64,000 nt of DNA from Adiantum capillus-veneris (lineage: Eukaryota > Streptophyta > Polypodiopsida > Polypodiales > Pteridaceae): NCBI GenBank assembly GCA_014529385.2, contig CM043964.1, positions 350,997 to 414,996 on the forward strand, given 5' to 3'. The notes under the pieces are model-generated. The model was not told where the DNA came from. It made no database searches and worked only from the letters and a program-made list of their open reading frames with translations. Positions within the stretch are counted from its first letter, which is position 1; the number at the start of each line of letters is the position of its first letter. The translations under genes were made by a program, and so were the position numbers. Positions 42,830 through 53,440 of the stretch are shown piece by piece.

Positions 42830-43803
42830 CACTACAACTCTATCTCATGGCCATACATTAAAAAAAAGCCCCTATTTGTCATTTTGAAGCCCCAGAGACC
42901 CTCAACAAGAGGGACCACAACGGCACGTAGAATGCCCATCCAGGCACAAATAGGGACCAAGATATTTCCAAGAACAGGGGATGGACAGAAGGAAGTAAAA
43001 AATGGTTGATAAGCATGATACAAGGTTTAGGTATCTGCCATTTGGGGGGGGAGGGAGGGGTTGCTATTAACACATTAAACTGCCCAGTTCTATCTCATGG
43101 CCATGCATTAAAAAAAGCTTGTACTTGTCATTTTAGGGGCCCAGGGACCCTCAAGTGGAGGGGCCACAAGGGCGCGCAAACTGGCCATCCAAAATTTTGG
43201 ATGGCCAGTTTGCGCGCCCTTGTGGCCCCTCCACTTGAGGGTCCCTGGGCCCCTAAAATGACAAGTACAAGCTTTTTTTAATGCATGGCCATGATACAAT
43301 GTTTAGCTATTTGCCATTGTGGGGGGGGGGGGGGGAGGGGAGTTTGCTATGAATACATCAATTTGCCCAACTCTATCTCATGGCTATGCATCAAAATTTT
43401 TGGATGGCTGATTTGCGCGCCCTTGTGGCCAAATTTTGGATGGCTGATTTGTGCGCCCTTGTGGCCCCTCATGTTGAGAGTCCCTGGGGGCCTAAAATGA
43501 CAAGTACAAGATTTATTTTTATGCATGTCATGATACAATGTTTAGCTATTTGCCATTGTGGGGGGGGGGGGGGGAGTTTGCTATGAATACATCAATTTGC
43601 CCAATTCTATCTCATGGCTATGCATCAAAAAAAGCCTGTACTTGTCATTTTAGGGCCCCAGGGACCCTCCATGAGGGGCCACAAGGGCACGCAAATCAGC
43701 CATCCAAAAATTTTGGATGGCTGATTTGCGCACCCTTGTGGCCCCTCATGTTGAGGGTCCCTCGGGTCCTAAAATGACAAGTACAAGACTTTTAGGCTTT
43801 TTT
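42830..43803. repeat. Cluster of palindrome-bearing repeat units
   Basis: Units contain GATACAAxGTTTAG, a G-run, CTATCTCATGGC and then an inverted repeat around a CCAAAATTTTGG-like centre. The first unit (42830-43010) retains only a left arm. The second holds the perfect palindrome at 43095-43294. The third (43376-43525) has lost its left arm and has a partly duplicated right arm. The fourth (43622-43803) is an imperfect palindrome with arms of about 85 bp. G-runs of 12-15 bases precede units three and four. Confidence 0.85.
43095..43294. repeat. Perfect 200 bp palindrome
   Basis: Two 100 bp arms meet without spacer at AAAATTTT (43191-43198). Every position from 43095 to 43294 pairs, including a run of seven A opposite seven T. 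The next outer base pair (43094/43295) mismatches. Both strands therefore encode the same peptide text, which explains apparent frames on each strand. Confidence 0.95.
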
Positions 43804-45469
43804 CAAGAGCTTCTAGTGTTCAATTGGCTCTGAATCTGTCTGGGCTTGTCTCACATAAATTTGTTCATCTCGTCGCGCTCTTCGACTATCGTGTGATGCA
43901 AAAAAGTCATATCCTACTCGGATTTTCCAAAAATCAACGTACAAGTTGGCAATTTCTTAAAAAATGATGTAAAACATACATTTCTTACTTTTTCCTTAAT
44001 CTACGGGCTCGAACGGGCATTAAAACCATGGAATCTGAAAATACTCAGAGAACCAATGTTTTTTATTGTGTTAAGGACTGCATTTCCTACATACAAAACT
44101 TTCTCAAAATCTCACCCTAACACCTTCAAAAGTGGCTTCCAAGGAGTGCCCTCGATCAAAAATTGAAATTGAAGGAAAACAATCAGAATGAACTCCTAGA
44201 CTGTGTACAAACTTTAAAATAACCAAAATTTCCTTTTAAAAAATGTTATTGCTAAAAATTTGAAAATAGACCACCCTTAGACTTCCCACAATGATAGAAA
44301 TCAAAAGGTTCAAGGAGAGGTCTTGTGTCACAAGTGCATGGTAGGAATCTAATCGAGGCTTATTCCGTCAAGATCTCTTATACTTTATTATGTCTTCTCA
44401 TGTACAATCTTACCAAACAAAAACAAACTTACACTTTAAATGACAAAAAAAAATTTATCTAACTTATCAAACAATCTAAAATATGGTAGACCTAGAGTGC
44501 TCTTACACATCAACAAACAAAAAAGTCCAAATTTCTTCTCATTAACTTTGATAAACATACATCTGTGAACACTTTACAAGGAGTAGTGTGGTCATAGTTC
44601 TTACATCCATTCCATGACATGGTACGCTCCTGGGGTGACCTATCACATAAAAATATCTTTGGTAGGAGTGCCCTCATGTTAGGAAAGAGTGTGTTGCTGC
44701 TGATGAAAAGTTTTTGCATTGTCCTACTAGGGATCTCTTCATGTCAGCATAATGATTTTTGGTGTAGTGGGAGCCACATTGCCGCTGAGGAGAGCTTTGT
44801 GCCACCGTAAAATCTTCATGTTATGCCAGTTCCTTGAGCCGTTCTTGCAAACAACGCCACTCAACTAGCATAGCAAGAGGTCACCTTGTAACAAAAACAT
44901 GTATGAATTCAACATTTGCAAGCTATATAATGAAGACACTTGTTAAGTATATGTTGTACAAATTTGCAAGTATTTCTATCTAGCTGGGAATAAACAATAT
45001 TAAAATATACATTAGGATGAGAGTACCACCCCTAATAAGCATGGATTTGAAGCACCTACCTGCAAGATGTAACAAAGAAGACCGTTTTAGAGGAAAAGTG
45101 GTGACACTTGGCCTCTCTAACCTGCAGCCTTTCACTATTTGTGCATAAAAGAAACCTTTGTGCCAAGCACTACAAAACAAGTAGAGGCAACACCTTAGAC
45201 TTCAAAGTTCATGATAAGAAGAACACAATCAAAAGTAAGAAGTATATTGTTACCTTGCATAAAGGGGTGTTTTATTCAAATATGTGATGGTATTGGCAAG
45301 ATATTGAAGAATCGTCAACATTCATCTCACCGATGCTACGACGTTCCTGGGATGACCTCTGCTCACCCTCACGTGCAGCCTTCGATGCAAACGTTGCGAA
45401 CAAGCAAATATGTATGCATACGATTTGTGATGTCCTTGAGCACCATGGTAGTTGTTGCACGAGGAAGCA
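43804..45469. other. No gene seen inside the TIR transposon
   Basis: AT-rich sequence with short random frames only. No transposase, nuclease or RNA-gene signature was noticed. Confidence 0.5.
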
Positions 45470-45720
45470 AAGGATGAAAAGAGAGAGGGGGGAGGGAGAG
45501 AGAGGAACATGGGAGAAGACAAGGGGGTAGTGGGGGAGAGAGAGAGAGAGTGGAGAAGGAGGAGAGAAGGGGGCAGGGAGGGAGAGGGAGGAACATGGGA
45601 GGAGAGAAGGGGACAGTGGGAGAGAGGGAGAGAGGGGAGGAGGAGGAGAGAAGGGGCAGGGAGGGAGAGGAGAGGGAGAAAGGAGGAAGGAGGAAGAGAG
45701 AAGAAAGTTTTTTTTTTTGG
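45470..45720 (+). repeat. Purine-only tract with GGGAGAG repeats
   Basis: About 250 bases are nearly all purine on the plus strand. A longer phrase (GGAACATGGGAG) is repeated near 45504 and 45590. Frames through it encode Arg/Glu/Gly repeats and are not supported as genes. Confidence 0.9.
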
Positions 45721-46121
45721 GGGGAGTTTTTTTTTTGAAAAATTGGACTTTTAGTGCTTGTAAGTTTAAAAAAATGTCAAAAAATACTTTTTTGATATGG
45801 ATATATGTTGGGGGGGAGTTTTAAGTCAAAACTAAGTAAAAATAACTTTTTTTTAAAAAAGTCAAATTTTGGCTCTTAGTGATCCACTTTTTTGATGATG
45901 TGACCACACCTCTTTACTCCCTTCACTTTCAAAAAGCTAGAGAGAGAAGGTGACCTCTTAGGTCCACATCCTACATGTGTCTAAAAAAAAGGCTAGAAAA
46001 GCCTACTCAAAACTAGCTTCTTGAATGCCCTTGTCCCCTTAACCCTACACACCATTAGCCTTAATCCCTAAAAATCAGGATTCCTTACAAGGCCCATGCA
46101 AGGTTCATATTTCTCCTAATG

Positions 46122-46470
46122 GCTGCAGTTGCCCAATCCGGTACGGATCTGCAATCGACTTAAATTTCAAACTGCTATAACTTTTGCACCGCAGCTCTAA
46201 TCGACGAGCAGTAAAGACTGCCCAATAGAGCACTTCAATCATTACAGCTCTAGAGCATAAGCTTCCATCTGTGCTCACTTAAAGCATACTCATTTTTGGC
46301 ATCATTAAGGCATCAATTGGCCCTTTAAAGCTGCATATGGTATACATTAATCATTAAACTTGGCCTATTAACAAGCCCTCATCATTGACCATTAATCAAG
46401 TAAGCTTCAAATAAGCTTGATGTGCATTTTTCTGGCATCTTTCTTAGCATGGGAGTGGAGCTACACGACA
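46122..46470 (-). repeat. 5' LTR of element C, outer piece
   Basis: It aligns with 27230-27551 (shared words GCTGCAGTTGCCCAATCCG, GCATAAGCTTCCATCTGTGC and CATTAATCAAGTAAGCTTC), and ends at TGTCGTGTAGCTCC on the minus strand, the element's outer end. It contains a 22 bp segment (AACTTTTGCACCGCAG) missing from the 3' LTR. Confidence 0.85.
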
Positions 46471-46789
46471 ACATGCTTCCACCCACTACGTGTTCAACAC
46501 CCAATATACTATCAAAATTTGGTCAAAATCTTTTATAAAAAATATCATTTTGCATATGTTAGGCTAACATAAATAACATACTATGTTAACATGCTTCCAC
46601 CCATACTAGGTGTACGACACCCAATACAGAAGCAAGATCAACACACATTCACCAACTTCTGTGTACATATGATCTTTCTCCTTGATTCTTCTTCTTAACT
46701 TAATCATCCCATAATGTTGTGTTTTGCATATTACACATTGTGTGGCCATTGTGTGTCCAGCCATAAATCAAGTAAAATAAACTCTAACA
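46471..46789 (-). repeat. Partial 3' LTR of a copia element
   Basis: On the minus strand TTTGAGTGGGAG, a typical copia polypurine tract, precedes TGTTAGAGTTTATT at 46789. The region down to the end of element C is taken as this LTR. Within it AACATGCTTCCACCCA occurs twice (46470 and 46589), each followed by an ACACCCAATA phrase, so it is internally duplicated. The far end is cut off by element C. Confidence 0.6.
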
Positions 46790-46799
46790 CTCCCACTCA

Positions 46800-48030
46800 A
46801 ACTCAATGCAAGCTTGGATAACAAATACACCCAGAGTTTGTCAAAAGTAACAGAACTTGGCTTTCCAAGGAGGCTTTACAAAGGTGTATATATCTTGATC
46901 ATTTGTCTTCCCGTAAACCAAGTAAATAACTCTTGCAAAGACACCCAAAGTTTGTCGAAAGTAGCAGAACTTGGCTTTCCAAAGAGCCTTTGCAAAGGTG
47001 TATATAGCGTGAGCATTTTTCTTCCCATAAACCAAGTTAGTAATTGGAAGGACGTTCTCTTCGACAAAATAGTCGCAAGCCTCAATGTGTTTTGTGTGGG
47101 CATGATAAGCTTTATTCTTCACCAACATAGTGGTGCTAGTATTTTAAAAATAGATGATCACAATTTCTAAAATCTTTTAAGAGGATTCTCAATCATGATT
47201 CCTTTCATGTTGCCATTGTAGAGCTTCTAATATTCACCTTCTATGCTTGACCTAAACTGGATTGTTTTTTACTACTCCAACTAACCATTCCTTTACCAAG
47301 AGACTTATGCATAACCACTTCTCAATCTTCTATCCACAATTTCACCTCCCCAATATGAATCTAAATAACCATAGACAAAACTTAAATTATTCTCATAAAA
47401 CATGCCAAAGAATATGGTAGCCTTCACATATTTGATAATGCTTCTTACTGCATCAAGGTAACCCGTACACGATCTTTTCATAAATTGGCTTACGCCATCC
47501 ACTACATAGATCAAATTTGGCCTTGTAATTGTCATTTAAATGAGACTTCTATCCAATTTTTAATACATGGTAACATCCTCCATGTATTTTCCATCATCAA
47601 CTATTTTCATTTTTTGGTCCAACGGAGTGTCAATAGGTTTGGAACCTTTCATGCCATACTTCTCAAGAATAAATTATTCCAATGCCCACAAAATGTCTCA
47701 ACTTTGCAAGATCCCTCATATGAAACTTCTTCAACAATGTCTCTTTGATAGTAGCCAAAAATCTCCTCATCATGGATTCCCATAAGAATCAAATAATCTG
47801 CATAAATTACTAGAAACAATCTCTCCATCAACATGCTTTACAAACAATTAGTGATCCGTGACACATTTCTTGACACCAATATTCATCAAGGACCTACTTA
47901 ATTTTCTTCTCACACCATGCTCTATGTGCCTACTTCAAATCATAAAGCACTTTCTTTAATCTACAATGCAAGATGTGTCATATGAACTTCCTTTTTGCAA
48001 GTCACCATTTAGAAAATCATTCTTAAAATC
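46800..48030 (-). pseudogene. Minus-strand copia reverse transcriptase and RNase H remnant
   Basis: Reading from 48030 downward: FLNGDLQKGSSY (palm region), KVLYDLK and AHRAWCEKKIK (the YGLKQ-RAW block), YADYLILMGIHDEEI (the YVDD block, altered to YADY), then RNase H with TRPNLIYVVDGVSQFM, GYLDSYWGGEIVDRRLRSGYA and NKAYHAHTKHIEACDYFVEENVL near the end of the polyprotein. Stops and frame changes are frequent. The last segment is duplicated: 46831-46922 and 46944-47036 are about 90% alike, offset about 114 bp. Confidence 0.85.
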
Positions 48031-48229
48031 CATATATCATAGGTTTGCGCCATTCAAACTCCCCATGGCTCTCACCATTCTCACTATTATCATCCTTACA
48101 ATTATAATAAGTGAGCCCGATGTGAAGTAGGTTAGGGTGAGAGTTCAAAATATTCGTTGGAGGTCTCAAATCAAAGCTATAAATGTATGCAGAAATAGGA
48201 GCAATAGGGGCGTGGTTAAATCCAATTAC

Positions 48230-50160
48230 GATGCAATGTTTAAGGCCTTTGCTATGTTTATGCAATAGCAACAAGTTACTAAAATAAGGGAACTTTCTTC
48301 ATTAAAATCCCTTCAATTAGTGGTGAGGAACAAGTACCAATTTAATGGTAAAGATGTAGCAAAGTATCTTTGTGGGTATGTAAAGGAGATGGAGCTACAT
48401 CATGTTCCTGAAGCAAAGATGGTACAAAATTTTGAGTTATCTATGGTTCTTGAGATCAAAGAGCATGGAAGGGGAATTAAAAATGAGCATGGGGGAACTT
48501 GGGAAGCATTCAAATTAGCCGTGAAGGAAGAGTAATTCAAAAGGGTGACAAAGAGAACATTTATAGAGTGAGTAGTTATGCCAAAAGAGGGCCTTTCACC
48601 TACTAAAATTCTAAGGAAATTTAAATGGTGCTATGATCAAATTTCAACAACTAAAAAATCTACCCCAAATTCATAGTGAGTGGAGCTCTTTTTGTAGTCT
48701 ATAGGGAATCAAATTCAAGAGAAGTTGGAGTTACTACTTGAGGACAAGGATATTGAGCATGGCTTAAAGACTGACTGGAATGCTAAGTGTTCCATAAAGC
48801 ATGTTATTGTGGTTTTAAAGAGTGAAATGTACATCATAGATGATATTGATAAAGGAATGCAAGAGATGAAGTTAACACTAGACTTGTAATGAGCCACAAA
48901 ACTGGCTGAAGCCACAAAAATGGCTCAGATCAGGATTCTAGTAAATGAAACATAACTTTTGTATATGACATCAAAATGTCATGAAACTTATTAATTATGG
49001 GTTCAAGATATGAAAAAGGGTTTTGGATACAAAATTTACATGAAAAGCTTAAAAATAAAAAAAATACTTTTCTAAAATTAGTAAATTTTACGTAAAACTG
49101 CACTTCAACACTTAACTTGGAGAAGTAAAAAATGTCGGTAGTCTTTGTATATGGATTAAAGAATCTTGGTAAATCTATCACATACCTATTGAGGGATTTT
49201 TCAAAGATTTTTGAGCCTGCTTAACAATGATTTGATTTACTTTTAACAGAAAATAGAAAAATTTTGTCCATCCGCACAAATTAGTTGTAGAAGATGGCAA
49301 TGGAAAGACACTTTTAGACCTTCAATTAGCTCTGTACTACTTTTTATCAACTCATATTGAGTGTTGGTCATAATTCCCTGAAACCATTTTCTATTTAGAT
49401 AACTAACATAGTGTTGAGAATGTTTTTACAAAAGTCTCAAAAAGCCACAAAAGTGGCCGATTTTTTACAGGACTAGTGTTAAAGCTTGCAAGGCTAGAAG
49501 AAAAGGGGCAACCATTAATCCAATATATAGGGAAAGGACCTCAAAACGGAGAAGGATTTGTCCATAGATTCATATGGTGTGACTGTACTGACCATGCAAG
49601 AAGGGGTTGCAAAAGTCTCAAAGATGACTTGATGAAGGATCTTGTCTTGTTGAAAGATGGAAGGATTCACTTACTTGTTTCACTTAAGTGAAACAAGTAA
49701 GCTCTTGGGAAAAACCTTGGCAAAGGAGGGATGAAGCAGCTAGTTGAGGGCATGGCTACTAGCCGTGCTATCTCAATGGTTGAGGAAGCCACCTATGGGT
49801 TGAAGGTAGAGCTTATTAACCAAAAAGGATTCGGGGTTGGAGAAGAAGAATCTAATGAGATTAGATAATTGTGGCCATCTACAATAAAGTCTACTATGAA
49901 AGATAAAATGGCTAAAGAGGTTTTGCATGAAGTTGGAGATTGCATTTGGCTAGAAATAGGTTGGGATGACCTCATAGATTCTTTGTTAGTGAAAAAACTC
50001 ATATCATTGTGCAATATCCAAGCTGCTCTACTCCTGCAAAGGTGGTACTTAAAGTATCTCCCACAAGTCATGCAACAACAAAGCCTTCCAAAACTAGTTG
50101 TTCATACAAGTCAAACTCTGGCTCAATATACAACAAATCACCTGTACATGTAAAAATGGT
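48230..50160 (+). pseudogene. Gag-like retrotransposon remnant, interrupted by a MITE
   Basis: A plus-strand frame starts around 48320 (KDVAKYLCGYVKEMELHHVPEAKMVQNF in content) with charged helical segments, continues after stops into KLELLLEDKDIEHGL and KSEMYIIDDIDKGMQEM, and resumes after the insertion at 49479 with LARLEEKGQPLIQYIGKG, CDCTDHARRGCKSL and a tail to about 50160. The layout (helical, Cys-containing, then charged) resembles Gag or an associated protein of gypsy-like plant elements, but I cannot name the family. Stops near 48535, 48898 and 49689 make it dead. Reading on both sides of the MITE is in the same frame once it is ignored. Confidence 0.5.
48876..49478. mobile_element. 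603 bp MITE with CACTAG termini and TTAA duplication
   Basis: The left end reads CACTAGACTTGTAA and the reverse complement of the right end reads CACTAGTCCTGTAAAA. TTAA flanks both ends (48872-48875 and 49479-49482). AGCCACAAAA-TGGC motifs occur at both subterminal regions. The interior has no coding frame. The CACTA-like tips suggest an En/Spm-derived element, but that superfamily duplicates 3 bp, whereas TTAA duplication is typical of piggyBac, so the assignment is open. Confidence 0.75.
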
Positions 50161-51525
50161 GCATCTTTTCCTTGGGCAGCCATGTATTCAATTATGCAAA
50201 TAATATCCAATGGGTCAATCATGACCCCCAAGATACAAGCATAAGTTTTAATTACTAGAAAGAAACTATCAAATCTCAAAGCTTGCCAACAAGAACCATA
50301 AGAGCCAGTACAACATACATAATTGAAATATAGTGTTAAGCAAATAATCTTGAAAAACCCCTTGAGTGCTATTGAACAAATGAATGTTATGAAGCAAATA
50401 AACAACACAATCTTGAGATGACTAAAGCAAAAGAAAGCAAAAAACAAAAACATCTGTGATGCCAAGTGATGAATCTAGTATAGGGAACTACTCTGTCACC
50501 AATATATTTTTTATCCACATAGCTACTAGGTAAGGTAAATTCCTGTCTGTTGGGAATGGGGCCAAACCTCATAACAAAGAAGATCACGTAGACAACAACA
50601 ACACTCAAGACCGACATTGTAGCAAAGACAAAACCAATATTGGAAGCATAGTTAAAAGATTGAAGGATATATTCTTACAAAGTCGGAGCTTCTCCCAAAG
50701 CTCAACACTCTACTAATAGAGCCATTTATCTTAAAAGCAGACACAATGACTCGAAATGTTTGTAATCATGTTCTTTACTTGAGGTTAAAAAATAGCTTTT
50801 AAGATACTCCATGCTCAAGAGATATTGCCACAGAAAGCACCAAAATAATGACTAATATGGTCTACTAGAGTCATTAAAAGCTGCTTTGAACATGCTTTTG
50901 GCCTACCAATCCACTTGTCCTCCACAACACACTTAATGTGGTTTTGATCATTCAAAACATTTGGATATTCAAGGCACTACAAGAGATCAATGGATTACTC
51001 ACGCCATGAGATTACCGATGTCATTGGTGGGAGTTGGTATGTGCATGATAAAACTCGAGGCCGGATCCTCAAATTCAAAAAAAAAATCAAATGTTAAAAT
51101 TCCATTGCCTATATTGATTTTTATCTCGATGCATATATCGACACTTATATATTGACGCATATTTTGACGCTACTACTAATGCATATTCAGACGGTTTTAT
51201 CAATGCTCTGCTATAAAACAGAACCTATGGGATCATTTTTGCATTTTGCACTCTTTTTTTCTCCTCTTCTTTTTTGCACTTCTCGTCTACACTCCTCTAT
51301 ACTTGCATACCTACTAAGTTTGGCTTCACTCAACCTTGTATTGACACTCACACTCCTCTAGGAGAACAAAGGTATGTTTCTTTTTGGATTTATGTTAGAG
51401 CGAAAGTGTTTGTGTGGCTAACCAATTGTGTGTTTGTTGTTTTTTTTGCACGTTTTTCTCCAATCTTAAAGGCTTTTTGCTCTTACATTGTTCAAATTTG
51501 AGTGCTCTTTCTTTATTTTTTACGA
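50161..51525. other. No gene recognised
   Basis: The sequence is AT-rich. Short frames on both strands (for example 50094-50465 minus) show no domain. A CGACGCATAT-like phrase occurs in different forms near 51130-51185. Confidence 0.4.
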
Positions 51526-51660
51526 GCACACACACACACACACTCACAGACACATGCACAATCACACACACACACATATGCACATGAACACACAAATAAA
51601 TACACACACACATACACACACAAATTTGCACATAAATACACACACACATATTTACATGAG
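51526..51660 (+). repeat. CA-rich microsatellite
   Basis: Interrupted (CA)n runs with CACACATA and CACAAATA variants over about 135 bp. Confidence 0.95.
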
Positions 51661-51839
51661 AATTTTTATAAGTAACAAAGAATTTTTAAATTAAATCATT
51701 TATTTGTTAATTTTGGCAAAAAAGTTTACTTAAACAAAGTAATTGAAACTTGTATGTAAATTTAATGTTAAAACCCTATCTCTAACTTAAAGCACCCTAA
51801 CGCTCTTAAGCAAATGTAAATTTAATGTTAATGTTAGTG

Positions 51840-53440
51840 TTACAGTGCTTTAAATTAGAGATAGGGTTTTAGGTTTGAGTGTTAGTAGTCCACTTAGAAC
51901 CTGTTACTTAGGGCTGGCTAGTTGTTTGAATCGGCTTAGAGATAGCCCCTTTTGGTTTAGAGTTTTATGTGACAATGCTAGTAGTCCGTTTAGAACTTAT
52001 TGATGAGGATTGGCGTGTAAAGATTCTTAGGTCTAGCCACTCTAAATCAAGTTAGAATGATGTTTGGCCCTTTCAATCTACTTGGGGGTAGCTGCTTAGG
52101 GTTAGCAATTTTTGGTTTGACCGCTATGAGTTTTAGGTTAGAGTGTCATGGTTTTTGCATCTAATTAGTCAGCTAAGAACTTGCCACTTAGGATTGGCCA
52201 GTTGATTAAGTCAGCTAATATCTAGCTGCTTAATTTTTTTGACCATCCTAATCCAATTAGAAATTGATGCTTAGGTTAGAGTGTTAAGGTTTGGCTATCT
52301 TAGTGTGTTTAGGACTTGCTGCTTAGGATTGGCCAACTGTTTCAATCAGCTTAGAGCTAGTCTCTTAGGATTAGTGGCCTATAATTTTGATTCTTCTTGG
52401 TTTGGCTCTTTCAATTGGCTTAGACCTAGCCGCTTAGGGTTAACGGCTTACAATTTGGCCACTAGGAGTCTGTCGTGTAAAGTTGCTTAAGGTTGGCAAA
52501 TCTAATTGAATTATAACCACATTGATTTGGCTGTTTCAGTTTGAAAATGGCTAGCCGCTTAGGGCTAGTGACTTTTGGTTTGGTTGCTAATAGTTGACCA
52601 TGATTGGATGCTAATAGTTGACCATGATTGGATGCTTAGGGTTGGCCATGGAAATTTGCTTAGGTTTGGTTGCTCTAAATCAAATTAGGGTAGCATTTGG
52701 CCATTTCCATCTGCTTAGGGTTAGCCACTTGGGGCTAGATTCTTAAGGTTAGCCGTTTTTGGTTTGGCCTCTAGGAGTTGGTCATTTCAATCTACTTAGG
52801 TTTGTATTGATTTAGGCATTTCAATCTTCTTAGGGTTAGTACCTTATGGCTTGGTTGCTAGGAGTTGGCTGTGTAAAGGTGCTTAGGTCTGGTCGCTCTA
52901 AATCGGGTTAGGATAGAATTTCGCCATTTCAATCTGCTTATATGACTAGCTGCTTGGGGACGACTGCTTAGGGTTGGCGGCTTTTGATTTGGCTGCTAAT
53001 AGTTGGTCGTATTTGGAAGCTCTAAATAAGGTTAGGGTAGCATTTGGCCATTTCATATCCACTTAGGGCTAGCCGCTTAGGGTTAGTGGATTTTGGTTTG
53101 GCCACTAAGAGTTGGTCGAGAAAGCTTCTTAGGGTTGGTAGCTTATGATTGGCTATTTCAATCTACTTAGGGCTATCTGCTTACGATTAGCAACTTATGG
53201 TTTTGTCACTAGGACTTGGCTATGAAAAGCCACTTAGGTTTCGACGCTCTAAATTGGGTTAGAGTAGCGTTTGGCCATTTCAATTTTCTTAGGACTAGGT
53301 GCTTAGGGATATGTGCTTAGGGCTAGTGACCTTTGGTTTGGCCAGTAATAGTTGGCCATGTTTGGACACTTAGGGTTGGTCGTGTAAATCCACTTAGGTT
53401 TGTCCGCTCTAAATCAAGTTAGGGTACCGTTTGGCCATTT
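51840..53440 (+). repeat. Degenerate tandem repeat rich in TTAGGG words
   Basis: Phrases such as GGCCATTTCAATCTGCTTAG, GGCTAGCCGCTTAGGG, TTTTGGTTTGGCC and CTCTAAATC-GGTTAGGGTAG recur in the same order. The first occurs near 52698, 52925, 53046, 53272 and 53430, so spacing is variable at 120-230 bp. TTAGGG or TTAGGT occurs dozens of times but not in perfect tandem, so the array is a satellite rather than telomeric sequence. Confidence 0.85.

Larger units (their letters stand above)
40122..46120. mobile_element. 6.0 kb TIR transposon without recognisable transposase
   Basis: The ends are inverted copies: ATTAGGAAAAATATGAACC at 40122-40140, and the reverse complement of 46102-46120 reads ATTAGGAGAAATATGAACC. 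Weaker inverted similarity continues inward to about 50 bp, including GGGATTAAGG. The insertion splits an LTR whose uninterrupted counterpart reads CCTCAGCTGCAGTTG at 27223-27237. The flanks read CCTCAGC and GGCTGCAGTTG, so the target duplication is only 2-3 bp. No transposase motif was found; the interior carries direct repeats, palindromes, G-runs and a purine tract. It is probably a non-autonomous DNA transposon of unresolved superfamily. Confidence 0.75.
26069..46470 (-). mobile_element. Old LTR element C, interrupted by gypsy A and a 6 kb TIR transposon
   Basis: A minus-strand element with 3' LTR 26069-27551, polypurine tract 27552-27565, interior 27566-30279, tRNA-Trp primer site 30280-30297 and a 5' LTR in three pieces (30302-31029, 39842-40121, 46122-46470). 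The LTR begins TGTCATG or TGTCGTG and appears to end CGACA. The interior of about 2.7 kb carries one decayed acidic reading frame and no recognisable gag, protease or polymerase. The pieces are ordered as expected if gypsy A and the TIR transposon each jumped into the 5' LTR. No clear target-site duplication was found at the outer ends. Confidence 0.7.

Noticed and set aside
43006-43299. Identical peptide encoded on both strands at the palindrome
   Set aside because: This is a geometric consequence of a perfect palindrome, not a gene.
45452-45754. Arg/Glu/Gly-rich protein frames
   Set aside because: They arise from the purine tract and have no start context, domain or codon bias.
46470-46600. 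ACATG as target-site duplication of element C
   Set aside because: ACATG follows the right end, but the left end at about 26069 is preceded by CCTCC, so no duplication could be confirmed.
51840-53440. Telomere or interstitial telomeric repeat
   Set aside because: TTAGGG words are frequent but never in uninterrupted tandem of three or more; a satellite explains them better.
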